A DNA stretch of 23,082 nt. Source: Clostridia bacterium (GTDB lineage Bacteria > Bacillota > Clostridia > Christensenellales > Borkfalkiaceae). Shown in pieces: positions 15,255 through 22,088 of this stretch. The position numbers and the translations under genes are program-made. The DNA is taken from contig JAGCIP010000108.1 in assembly GCA_017648525.1 (NCBI GenBank), forward strand, positions 1 through 23,082, written 5' to 3'. The stretch's first letter is position 1; every line of letters begins with the position of its first letter. The notes under the pieces are model-generated. The model did no database searches. It worked only from the letters and a program-made list of their open reading frames with translations, and was not told where the DNA came from.

Positions 15255-15437
15255 GGTTTTTTACCTCTCAATAATATTTCACGAAGGGATTTAACCCTTA
15301 CATAACGAAAAAAATGGGTTGCTTAACCATATAAGCAACCCAAATACTCAAACATTTGCATAACCGCAAACCGCAAAAAAGTATTGAGCCGAACGCAACT
15401 ATTTCCGTCGGCGAGAAGGGTCACTTCTTCTTTAAGC
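15255..15437 (-). promoter_or_regulatory. L20-leader-type 5' untranslated region of infC-rpmI-rplT
   Basis: About 180 nt of non-coding leader lie between the predicted start point (~15437) and the infC AUU. It folds into several helices: GCCGA/TCGGC (in 15388-15415), CTCAA/TTGAG (15388-15384 with 15351-15347) competing with AATACT/AGTATT (15385-15380 with 15348-15343), and the terminator hairpin at 15308-15341. Position, length and an internal terminator are as in the Bacillus L20 leader, where L20 binds an rRNA-mimic fold and causes early termination. The assignment is by position and architecture; I could not run a covariance model. Confidence 0.75.
15308..15341 (-). terminator. Attenuator terminator in the infC leader
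   Basis: A perfect 10 bp stem: GGGTTGCTTA (15341-15332 on the minus strand) with TAAGCAACCC (15325-15316), loop of 6, then A and seven U's (15314-15308). It lies about 55 nt before the infC start. Confidence 0.88.
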
Positions 15438-15443
15438 CTTAAT

Positions 15444-15472
15444 ATAATACAACAATTACGCTCGCTTGTCAA
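15444..15472 (-). promoter_or_regulatory. Promoter of infC-rpmI-rplT
   Basis: Minus strand: TTGACA (15472-15467), 17 bp, TATTAT (15449-15444). The -35 box is 10 bp after the stop codon of the preceding 2TM gene. Confidence 0.85.
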
Positions 15473-15481
15473 ACGATTTTG

Positions 15482-16282
15482 CTAAATAATTTTATTTTTT
15501 TCTTGTTCCGCTTGCATTTTTGCACAAATGAAAAATTCTTTTACCCTATCGTCCCTTTCTTTCTCCGTCCTATAAAATAAAAGCATACCGTTCTTAAAAG
15601 ATGGATAACAATCAGAGTATTCGGCTTTCATTGTTGTTTTTTTAGAATCCGTAGTTATAATGCTTATTTTGTGTATGCCGTGACGGAATTTTTCCGCCTC
15701 TTGAATAACTACCGGCTCTTCAAAATGGCTTTTACAAAAGGGGCATTCTTTAAGTTCCCTTTGTTGAGTGCCAGCCGTTCTCGCCTCGTAAATTTGAATA
15801 ATATCAAAATCGTTATCGTCGCTAAGTTTAGTCGCTTTAGTATACCAGTGTGTGGCGTTTTGGTCCTTTCTAACTATTTCGCCGTCGTACACGGTAAACT
15901 TACAGTTATCGCCAACAAAAGTAAAATCAAACAAGTTTCTCGTAACGTGAGTAGTTCCACAACTTAATTGATTATACGAATAATCTTCTAATCCCATACA
16001 GCACGGAATATGAACGTGATACCACGTCCCCTCTATAGAAAGTTTTTCGTTTTTTCTTTTAAGCATAAAATCGTAAACGAATTTCACAATAAAAAACACT
16101 ATAGAGTATAATACCGCCGCTATAATTGCAGTAAGCGCAATAGCAATCGCCTTGTGCATTATGCTTTCTAAAAACGGATATAAAAATTCATTAAAAACAC
16201 TATCCACAATAAAAAATATAGTGAACGTTATGCCGTGAATAGCAGATAGGGCGTTTGCGGTAGTGTTTTTTATCTCTTTCAT
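15482..16282 (-). CDS. Hypothetical protein: two transmembrane helices plus a beta-rich cytosolic domain
   Basis: I do not recognise a named gene. Two hydrophobic helices (about 15-36 and 44-73) are followed by a basic K-R-K-N-E-K stop-transfer stretch, so the rest is probably cytosolic. The soluble part starts L-S-I-E-G-T-W-Y-H-V-H-I (81-92) and alternates hydrophobic and polar residues as in a beta barrel; a Gly-x-Trp start is common in lipocalin-like barrels. A C-P-F-C pair (180-183) and further Cys/His residues might bind metal or form half a zinc ribbon. The 2TM plus beta-barrel layout resembles the S-2TMbeta/Cap15 effectors of CBASS, but no nucleotidyltransferase is nearby and the similarity is architectural only. 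AAGGAGAAGG precedes the ATG. It lies 26 bp after the phosphatase gene, probably in the degV operon. Confidence 0.75.
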   Translation of the reverse strand: MKEIKNTTANALSAIHGITFTIFFIVDSVFNEFLYPFLESIMHKAIAIALTAIIAAVLYSIVFFIVKFVYDFMLKRKNEKLSIEGTWYHVHIPCCMGLEDYSYNQLSCGTTHVTRNLFDFTFVGDNCKFTVYDGEIVRKDQNATHWYTKATKLSDDNDFDIIQIYEARTAGTQQRELKECPFCKSHFEEPVVIQEAEKFRHGIHKISIITTDSKKTTMKAEYSDCYPSFKNGMLLFYRTEKERDDRVKEFFICAKMQAEQEKNKII

Positions 16283-16308
16283 ACACCTTCTCCTTAGTAA
16301 AACTATAA

Positions 16309-17121
16309 TCAGCCAACAACCAACTTCTTAAGTTCTTCTAATATTACAGCGTTAGCGCAGATTATACTAGAATTTCTATCAAGCGGTAATTTATCCCCAT
16401 CAAAATCGCAAGATTTCCCACCCGCTTCTTCTAAAATCAAAGTAGCGGCGGCATAATCCCACGGTTTTAATTTTTGTTCAAAATAACCGTCCAAACGCCC
16501 GCACGCAATATAACAAATGGCAATCGCACTAGAGCAAGTTCTTCTTAAATCCAAGCAGTTTTTATATACCCTTTTTCCACGTTCAAAAGACAAATCCGCA
16601 AGTGACTTGTCGGAAACGTTAGCCCCAAATTCGATTATGGAATTTGCAAGCGCTCTATCGCTAACTTTTAAGCAATTGTCAGTATAATTTTCTACACCTA
16701 CATTAAACAAATCCGCTAAACCGTTTTCCACAACGTATAAATATGAGCCCTTCCCTTTAATGGCAAAGAACAACTCCTTGCTAAACGGATTGTAAACAAC
16801 GCCGAATTTCACTTGACCGTCTTCTTGATAAGCGAGCGACACCGAACTTAATTTATAGTCGAAAACGAGGTTTGTAGTGCCGTCTATCGGGTCTAAGATA
16901 AAAGACTTTTTCGCATATGCGTGTTCTCTTTCTTCTTCCGTAACAAACCCAACGTCGGGAAAATCTTTTTTCAATTCCGCCTTAACGAAGTCACTAATAG
17001 CAATATCCACAGCCGTAACGAAATCGTTGGGATTTCCGTCTTTATTCACGGCTTTTATCTCTTTAGAAAAAACAAATTTGCTGGCTTCGTATACGACGCT
17101 TATGACTTTTGAGTAGTCCAT
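16309..17121 (-). CDS. Inositol monophosphatase family protein
   Basis: Mg-dependent, Li-sensitive-type sugar or inositol phosphate phosphatase of the IMPase/SuhB fold, cytosolic. Motifs are in order: D-F-V-T-A-V-D at about 33-39, the metal-binding E-E-E near 62-64, L-D-P-I-D-G-T-T-N (about 76-84) and K-P-W-D-Y-A-A-A-T (about 219-227), which place the three metal-binding sites. The length of 270 aa is typical. AAGGAG precedes the ATG. It is flanked by degV (41 bp upstream) and the 2TM gene (26 bp downstream) on the same strand. The family acts on inositol-1-phosphate, fructose-1,6-bisphosphate, histidinol phosphate or PAP, and the sequence alone does not decide which. Confidence 0.92.
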   Translation of the reverse strand: MDYSKVISVVYEASKFVFSKEIKAVNKDGNPNDFVTAVDIAISDFVKAELKKDFPDVGFVTEEEREHAYAKKSFILDPIDGTTNLVFDYKLSSVSLAYQEDGQVKFGVVYNPFSKELFFAIKGKGSYLYVVENGLADLFNVGVENYTDNCLKVSDRALANSIIEFGANVSDKSLADLSFERGKRVYKNCLDLRRTCSSAIAICYIACGRLDGYFEQKLKPWDYAAATLILEEAGGKSCDFDGDKLPLDRNSSIICANAVILEELKKLVVG

Positions 17122-17162
17122 TTTTCTCCTTATAGCCCAAAAACTTGTAAAAGGGCAACGAA

Positions 17163-18005
17163 TTATTCTCCGTAGTTAAAGTATAAAATACCGAGCGTGT
17201 TTCCACCGCAATGGCTTGCAATAGTACAGCCTGCGTGGGTTTCGTAAATATTCTTAAATCCTGCGTCGGTAAGTGCTTTTTTAGCAGATTCCACCATTTC
17301 AGGCGTAGCAGTTGTGTAGGTTATAAATACTCTTTCTAAATCGGGAGTATCAAACTCGTAAAGCGTTTCTTCGCAATATTTAGAAACTACTTTTTCCATA
17401 TTTCCACGATATTTTTTATCCGCAGTCATTTTACCGTCTTTAACTACTATTCTTGGGCGAAGTTTTAATAAGTTCGCACCGAAGAATTGCAAACTATTAC
17501 ATCTACCGCCCTTGAAAAGATAATCTAATCTTTCGATAACGAAACTTACTTGCAATTTAGAAATTCTTGCGGTAACCTTTTCAGCAATTACGCTTGGTTC
17601 TTCACCTGCGTTAGCAAGTTCCCTTGCATAAATAGCCAAAAGACCGATACCCGTTGATAAACTCAAACTGTCTACCACGAAAGTATTTTTAACGTTTTTA
17701 GATGCGTTGATTGCGTTTTGACAAGAAGAAGTTAAACCACTTGACAAACAAATATGCACAATTGCGTCGTAATCTTTAAGCAAACTTTCAAAATATTCGG
17801 TATATTCAAATTCATTGAGAGCGTTGGTTTTAGGAAGAACGCCTTTAGTATCAACGTATTCGAAAATCTCTTTAGTTGTAATTTCCCCGTCTTTATAAAG
17901 TTCGTTACCTAAAACGAATTGATAGGGGATTACCTTTATATCGTATTGATTAAGTAAATCTTTGGTTAAATCGTTAGTAGATTCAACTGAAATTGCAATT
18001 TTCAT
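17163..18005 (-). CDS. DegV family fatty-acid-binding protein
   Basis: DegV/FakB proteins hold a fatty acid for phosphorylation by FakA, feeding exogenous or recycled acyl chains into phospholipids. Family features are the N-terminal I-A-x-x-x-E-S-T-N-D-L start, P-K-T-N-A-L, C-L-S-S-G-L-T-S-S (the lipid carboxylate site) and G-G-R-C-N in the middle. The length of 280 aa is standard. GGAG lies upstream of the ATG, and a promoter is found at 18043-18071. It heads a run with the IMPase-like and 2TM genes. No FakA (DAK-like kinase) gene is in the window. Which lipid it binds cannot be read from the sequence. Confidence 0.93.
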   Translation of the reverse strand: MKIAISVESTNDLTKDLLNQYDIKVIPYQFVLGNELYKDGEITTKEIFEYVDTKGVLPKTNALNEFEYTEYFESLLKDYDAIVHICLSSGLTSSCQNAINASKNVKNTFVVDSLSLSTGIGLLAIYARELANAGEEPSVIAEKVTARISKLQVSFVIERLDYLFKGGRCNSLQFFGANLLKLRPRIVVKDGKMTADKKYRGNMEKVVSKYCEETLYEFDTPDLERVFITYTTATPEMVESAKKALTDAGFKNIYETHAGCTIASHCGGNTLGILYFNYGE

Positions 18006-18042
18006 AACTTTTTCTCCGTAAATTTTCCTTTGATTTTATTTA

Positions 18043-18071
18043 ATTTTAGCACATAAACGGTTTTTTGACAA
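18043..18071 (-). promoter_or_regulatory. Promoter of the degV operon
   Basis: Minus strand: TTGTCA (18071-18066), 17 bp, TAAAAT (18048-18043), about 38 bp upstream of the degV ATG. Confidence 0.7.
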
Positions 18072-18140
18072 GCATATTTTATAAACTTGAACTTTCTTTT
18101 CTTTTTTAAGCCGTTATAGTATAATTTTTAAACCAAATAC

Positions 18141-18169
18141 TTGATTTAATTTTATAAATGAGTTATCAT
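18141..18169 (+). promoter_or_regulatory. Probable promoter of aspS
   Basis: TTGATT (18141-18146), 17 bp, TATCAT (18164-18169). A second TATAAT at 18120-18125 lacks a good -35. GGGAG (18197-18201) precedes the aspS ATG. Confidence 0.55.
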
Positions 18170-18207
18170 ATTATAAGCAACTTAAAAATTTATTCTGGGA
18201 GTTTATT

Positions 18208-19545
18208 ATGGAAAAAATAAACGGAACTATTCAAAAAGATTCGGTTGATTTTGCCGAATTTAAAAATTACGACGGTCAAATTATAAGTATTCGTGGTTAC
18301 GTTCACCGTATTCGTGAAATGACCGGCTTTTCTTTCGTTATTATTAGAACGGCAAGAGATACTATTCAATGCGTTTACGCACCCGAATTTTCTTCTTATC
18401 GTTGGGACGAAAAAATTTGTGAAGAAGCCTGCGTTAAGGTAACCGGCAAAGTCGTTTCAAGTAAAGACGCTAAAGGTAACGATAGATACGAATTGCAAAT
18501 TCACGATATCGAAATTCTCTCTCTCCCCGCAGAAGGCTTGCCTATCGTTATCAACAAAAAACAACTTGACAATATGCAACTTTCAACCGTTTTGGATTTG
18601 CGCCCTATCTCAATGCGCAACCCCAAAGAACGTGCTATCTTCAAAGTTCAAGAAGGTATTGCTAGGGGCTTTAGAGAATATCTTATGAAAAACGGGTTTA
18701 CCGAAATCCGCTCGCCTAAAATCGTTTTTGCGGGTGCAGAAGGCGGTACTAACATATTCAAGTTGGACTACTTTGGCAAAGAAGTTTTCCTTGCTCAATC
18801 TCCCCAACTTTACAAGCAAGCGCTTGTTGGCGTTTACGAAAGAGTGTTTGAAATCGCACCCGTTTTCCGTGCAGAACATCACGACACCAGTAGGCACTTA
18901 AACGAATATACTTCTATGGACCTTGAAATGGGCTTTATCAATTCGTTTGAAGATATTATGAATACCGAAGTGGGCGCACTTAAATACATTATGAATCTTC
19001 TTAAAACCGAATATAAAGAAGAAATTGAACTTCTCCACGCTGATATTCCTGAAATTACAGAAGTTCCCGTAATTAAGTTCATGGACGCAAAAGAACTTTT
19101 AATGAAAAAGTTTAAGTATCAACCCCAAGATATGAAAGACTTTGACCCGCAAGAAGAAGAACTTTTGGGTAAATACGCTAAAAAGGAATTAGGTAGCGAC
19201 TTCTTGTTCGTAACACACTATCCGTCAAAGAAACGTCCTTTCTATACTATGGACGACCCAGCCGACCCCGAATACACACTTTCATTTGACCTATTGTTTA
19301 GGGGCTTAGAAATCACTTCTGGTGGACAAAGAATACACGACTACAATATGCAAGTAGAAAAAATGAAAAAACTCGGCATGAACCCCGAACTTTTCGACAC
19401 CTACTTACTCTTACACAAATACGGCGCTCCACCCCACGGCGGACTCGGTATCGGTTTAGAAAGACTAACCATGCACTTACTCGGTGCTAAAAACGTGCGT
19501 GAAACTACAATGTTCCCCCGTGATATTAACAGAGTAACTCCGTAA
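18208..19545 (+). CDS. aspS: Aspartyl-tRNA synthetase, archaeal/eukaryal type (possibly nondiscriminating)
   Basis: Class IIb synthetase that charges tRNA-Asp, and tRNA-Asn too if nondiscriminating. An N-terminal OB anticodon-binding domain (about 25-105) begins I-R-G-Y-V-H-R-I. Motif 2 is F-R-A-E-H-H-D-T-S-R-H-L-N-E (220-233), and motif 3 contains G-L-G-I-G-L-E-R (412-419). At 445 aa it lacks the ~150-residue GAD insertion of normal bacterial AspRS (~590 aa). It ends in F-P-R-D-I-N-R-V-T-P, the archaeal-type C-terminus. H33 takes the place where discriminating archaeal enzymes carry Trp; His there has been linked to tRNA-Asn tolerance, but the accompanying Pro is not evident. It is monocistronic, with promoter and terminator, on the strand opposite its neighbours. 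Confidence 0.94.
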   Translation: MEKINGTIQKDSVDFAEFKNYDGQIISIRGYVHRIREMTGFSFVIIRTARDTIQCVYAPEFSSYRWDEKICEEACVKVTGKVVSSKDAKGNDRYELQIHDIEILSLPAEGLPIVINKKQLDNMQLSTVLDLRPISMRNPKERAIFKVQEGIARGFREYLMKNGFTEIRSPKIVFAGAEGGTNIFKLDYFGKEVFLAQSPQLYKQALVGVYERVFEIAPVFRAEHHDTSRHLNEYTSMDLEMGFINSFEDIMNTEVGALKYIMNLLKTEYKEEIELLHADIPEITEVPVIKFMDAKELLMKKFKYQPQDMKDFDPQEEELLGKYAKKELGSDFLFVTHYPSKKRPFYTMDDPADPEYTLSFDLLFRGLEITSGGQRIHDYNMQVEKMKKLGMNPELFDTYLLLHKYGAPPHGGLGIGLERLTMHLLGAKNVRETTMFPRDINRVTP

Positions 19546-19574
19546 AATTAAAGTTAAATTAAATTCACAAAGTT

Positions 19575-19608
19575 AAAGGCTAACGAAAAATTCTTTTCGT
19601 TAGCCTTT
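19575..19608. terminator. Rho-independent terminator of aspS
   Basis: A perfect 15 bp stem: AAAGGCTAACGAAAA (19575-19589) with TTTTCGTTAGCCTTT (19594-19608), followed by TTATCTTTT on the plus strand. It probably also serves the convergent lipoprotein gene that stops at 19616. Confidence 0.9.
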
Positions 19609-19615
19609 TTATCTT

Positions 19616-20299
19616 TTATCTTACGTAACAAAATTTTCTGGCGTTAAATGGCTCTCGCTTCACAAGTTCTGGAAATTCTTTTGGTTCTATTTCTCTTAAC
19701 TCCTTATAGGTAATTTCGACAGAGCCCCACCTATCATAATCGTATTCTTCAATTTCCGTTCCCATAACCTTGCCATCTTCAACGTAGGCAAAAAGCCCCT
19801 CTGAGTAAACGTCCACAACACTATAAAGTAATTTTTTACCGCTTTCCAAAACGCCAAGTTGGCTATATATACTTTTCCCATTACCAAAACCCAAATCCAT
19901 TCCAAAGTCAGTCAAACCAGAAGTTGCATAATAATATTGGTCGTGATATATAATTCCCACCATATGACTATAGAAAGTTTTTATTTTGTCAACATTTATA
20001 AAATTCTCCCAAAAAAACTCCATCAAAAAAAACTCTGGTTTATCGTCAAACGAATAAACGATATATATGTCATAATCTCTTATTTTCAATGCCTCGCTAT
20101 ATTTTTCCTTATACTTTTCAAAAATTTCAGATATCCGCTCAATGTGCTGTTCTGGGGTATATTCGCTTATATAGTTATTGTCTGTATAAATTCTGCCTGA
20201 ACCTGTCGGGACAGCCGAACAACTTGTCCAACAACCACCGAGCGTAAAAGAAAAAATCAATAACACAACAACTGCCGTTTTTATAATTTTATTTATAAT
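19616..20299 (-). CDS. Predicted lipoprotein of unknown function, apparent AUU start
   Basis: I do not recognise the family. With the standard starts only GTG at 20266 is available, which gives a signal peptide with no positive charge. Extending to the ATT at 20299 gives M-I-N-K-I-I-K-T-A, a proper basic n-region, then a hydrophobic helix and the lipobox L-G-G-C (C23); the extended protein is 227 aa. AAGGGGGT ends six bases before this ATT, and a perfect consensus promoter lies just upstream. An in-frame stop at 20303-20305 rules out any earlier start. The mature part is acidic and rich in Tyr, Phe and Glu, with no motif I can name and no obvious catalytic residues. It is monocistronic, between hairpin terminators. 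Either AUU is used or the start codon has been lost. Confidence 0.72.
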   Translation of the reverse strand: MINKIIKTAVVVLLIFSFTLGGCWTSCSAVPTGSGRIYTDNNYISEYTPEQHIERISEIFEKYKEKYSEALKIRDYDIYIVYSFDDKPEFFLMEFFWENFINVDKIKTFYSHMVGIIYHDQYYYATSGLTDFGMDLGFGNGKSIYSQLGVLESGKKLLYSVVDVYSEGLFAYVEDGKVMGTEIEEYDYDRWGSVEITYKELREIEPKEFPELVKREPFNARKFCYVR

Positions 20300-20326
20300 A
20301 CTTTACCCCCTTGATTTTATATTTCC

Positions 20327-20355
20327 ATTATACGGTACAAATACCATTTTGTCAA
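20327..20355 (-). promoter_or_regulatory. Perfect consensus promoter of the lipoprotein gene
   Basis: Minus strand: TTGACA (20355-20350), exactly 17 bp, TATAAT (20332-20327). All 12 bases match consensus. The predicted 5' leader is only about 20 nt and holds the AAGGGGGT ribosome binding site. Confidence 0.88.
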
Positions 20356-20373
20356 TAGGGATTTTAAAACCAT

Positions 20374-20401
20374 AAAGGCGTTTGCTGTTGCAAACGCCTT
20401 T
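20374..20401 (-). terminator. Terminator of the SPFH-RHH operon
   Basis: A perfect 12 bp stem: AAAGGCGTTTGC (20374-20385) with GCAAACGCCTTT (20390-20401), loop TGTT, just after the RHH stop codon at 20406. The T-run is short on the minus strand and longer on the plus strand. Confidence 0.8.
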
Positions 20402-20405
20402 TATT

Positions 20406-20624
20406 TTATTTGTTTTTTGTGTCGCCAAGTTCTATTTCAAGCGGTTTATCAATCTCTTCGCCAACGTATTTGCCGTTCTTTTTTCTTTGTTTAACGCACT
20501 CGGTCAAAAGATATTCTATCTGCCCGTTAATCGAGCGAAAATCATCTTCCGCCCAACTTGCGATTGCGTCAAATAGTTTTTCTGATACCCTTAATGGTAT
20601 TTGTTTTTTGCCGTTATCACTCAT
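20406..20624 (-). CDS. Arc-like ribbon-helix-helix DNA-binding protein
   Basis: A 72-residue protein with an Arc/MetJ-type fold: a short strand K-Q-I-P-L-R-V (7-13), helix A (about 14-28) and helix B (about 31-47), with R-S-I-N-G-Q-I-E-Y-L-L at the turn, a hallmark of Arc-type proteins. The last 25 residues are charged and probably flexible. RHH dimers insert the paired strands into the major groove and usually bind tandem half-sites. The ATG lies one base after the TGA of the SPFH gene, so translation is almost surely coupled. Two TGATATCA sites over the SPFH promoter are a fitting target, which would make this an autorepressor (inference). Confidence 0.9.
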   Translation of the reverse strand: MSDNGKKQIPLRVSEKLFDAIASWAEDDFRSINGQIEYLLTECVKQRKKNGKYVGEEIDKPLEIELGDTKNK

Positions 20625-20625
20625 A

Positions 20626-21669
20626 TCAATATAAACTTCCTGAATTTACGATAGGTTGTGCATCACGGTTACCACAAAGAACTACGAGAAGATTGCTTAC
20701 CATTGCCGCTTTTCTTTCTTCGTCAAGGTTTACGATTTCCTTTTCGCTTAATTTTTCAAGCGCCATTTCAACCATACCAACCGCACCGTCTACTATCATC
20801 TTTCTTGCATCTATAATAGCAGACGCTTGTTGACGTTGCAACATTACCGCTGCAATTTCGGGTGCGTAAGCAAGATAAGTTATTCTTGCTTCAATGATTT
20901 CTATACCCGCATCATCTACCCTTTGTTGTATTTCATTTTTAATACGACCTGCAACAACTTCGCTTGAGCCCCTTAAACTACCTTCGTCTGCAACGCCGTC
21001 ACCCGTCGTATCAACGCCTTGCGCAACGTCGTAAGGGTATATGCGCACGATATTACGGAGCGCACTATCGCATTGTAAAGAAAGATATTCTTTAAAGTTA
21101 TCAACGTTAAACACCGCTTTTGCCGTGTCCACAACTCGCCACATAACCGCTATACCTATTTCAATAGGATTACCCAAACAATCGTTGATTTTTTGGCGAC
21201 TGTTATTTAAGGTCATAATCTTTAAGGAAATTTTATTAAGATTAGTTGCATTTACGTGAATTTGCCCGTCCGCAGTTATTTTAAGTGCAGAAGTCCCCGC
21301 ACCGTTATTTACGTCTCCACTTTGATTAAGTTTAGTTTTTGATGCTGGGTTAACTGAAACGCAAAATGGATTTACAAAATAAAATCCGTCTTCTTTTAAG
21401 GTCCCGATATATTTACCAAACAAAGTTAAAACCAACGCTTCTTGCGGTTTTAAAACTTTCAAACCTAAAAATGGAATCCAGCCAACGCACAACCACAAGC
21501 CACCCACAGCCATAGGAATAGGCGCATAGGCTTTGGGAATAAAGTCTATTCCGCCTTCAAGCGCAATCGCACCAACGATAAATACTATAGTGCCGATAAG
21601 ATATAACGCTATAGTTAATACAAGCATAAACATACCGTTTTTCTTGCCTTTCAAAATCTTTTCTTGCAT
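20626..21669 (-). CDS. SPFH/band-7 domain membrane protein
   Basis: A stomatin/prohibitin/flotillin-type scaffold protein. Two hydrophobic segments at the N-terminus (about 11-36 and 49-70) form a hairpin anchor. The SPFH domain follows from about residue 72 (V-L-K-P-Q-E-A-L-V-L-T-L-F-G-K), running into a long helix with A-P-E-I-A-A-V-M-L-Q-R-Q-Q-A and a C-terminal E-K-E-I-V-x-L-D-E-E-R-K-A-A-M-V-S-N-L-L. A D-T-T-G-D-G-V-A-D-E loop (220-229) looks like a calcium-loop motif, but I believe it is common in this subfamily. The length of 347 aa is normal for the group. AAGGAG precedes the ATG. It forms a two-gene operon with the RHH protein. Its cellular role is unknown, perhaps organising membrane regions or quality control. 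Confidence 0.92.
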   Translation of the reverse strand: MQEKILKGKKNGMFMLVLTIALYLIGTIVFIVGAIALEGGIDFIPKAYAPIPMAVGGLWLCVGWIPFLGLKVLKPQEALVLTLFGKYIGTLKEDGFYFVNPFCVSVNPASKTKLNQSGDVNNGAGTSALKITADGQIHVNATNLNKISLKIMTLNNSRQKINDCLGNPIEIGIAVMWRVVDTAKAVFNVDNFKEYLSLQCDSALRNIVRIYPYDVAQGVDTTGDGVADEGSLRGSSEVVAGRIKNEIQQRVDDAGIEIIEARITYLAYAPEIAAVMLQRQQASAIIDARKMIVDGAVGMVEMALEKLSEKEIVNLDEERKAAMVSNLLVVLCGNRDAQPIVNSGSLY

Positions 21670-21691
21670 AATTTTTCTCCTTAATTCTTGT

Positions 21692-21730
21692 TGATATCAA
21701 AATGATATCACATAAAAACGATTTTGTCAA
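21692..21730 (-). promoter_or_regulatory. SPFH-RHH promoter with tandem palindromic operator
   Basis: Minus strand: TTGACA (21730-21725), 17 bp, TATCAT (21707-21702). Two identical 8 bp palindromes, TGATATCA at 21703-21710 and 21692-21699, are separated by 3 bp (11 bp centre to centre, about one helical turn). The first covers the -10 box and the second the start site. This arrangement is typical of operators for ribbon-helix-helix repressors. Confidence 0.8.
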
Positions 21731-21738
21731 GCGTTATT

Positions 21739-22023
21739 TTAAACTTTTAACGAAAGACCGTAAAAAAGATACTCTACCTGATTATCGTCACGGAGTTTTT
21801 GTTCGCTTACGCCAAGTTTTTTAGCGATATGGCTAAAAGTTTCAAAAGGTTTAACTATATACGGTTGATTTTCGGTTTCGACGTATAATAAATCCCCCGC
21901 ACGAATTTCTGATGTTAAAGAGTTTTGTTTTATTAAGGTAGTGAGTGGTACGCCGAGATTACGAGAAACCAAAAGGACGGTGTCGCCGTCGGTTACACGG
22001 TAAAAAAACTTTTTCATACTCAT
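21739..22023 (-). CDS. Small protein with two LysM domains
   Basis: A 94-residue protein that is almost entirely two LysM repeats: about 7-50 (Y-R-V-T-D-G-D-T-V, then G-D-L-L-Y-V) and about 54-94 (Y-I-V-K-P-F-E-T-F-S-H-I-A-K-K-L-G-V). LysM modules bind N-acetylglucosamine-containing glycans such as peptidoglycan. No hydrophobic signal peptide is seen, so export is unclear; small LysM proteins of this kind also occur in spore coats. The alternative ATG two codons later (22017) is equally possible. No Shine-Dalgarno is present, and a TATAAT (22029-22024) touches the first ATG, which would fit leaderless translation from the second. It is divergent from the flippase gene. Confidence 0.8.
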   Translation of the reverse strand: MSMKKFFYRVTDGDTVLLVSRNLGVPLTTLIKQNSLTSEIRAGDLLYVETENQPYIVKPFETFSHIAKKLGVSEQKLRDDNQVEYLFYGLSLKV

Positions 22024-22088
22024 ATTATATTTACTAAAAAACTCGAATAGAATATTTTAAGAAACGCTTTCTAAAAAGGAGACGGCTT

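Noticed and set aside
18006..18207. Riboswitch or T-box in the degV-aspS intergenic region
   Set aside because: Only two promoters and short AT-rich leaders are visible; there is no T-box core or conserved aptamer-like structure upstream of aspS.
20862..21015. D-T-T-G-D-G-V-A-D-E loop in the SPFH protein as a novel calcium-binding insertion
   Set aside because: The motif does resemble a calcium loop, but I recall the same segment in many members of this SPFH subfamily, so it is not specific to this gene.
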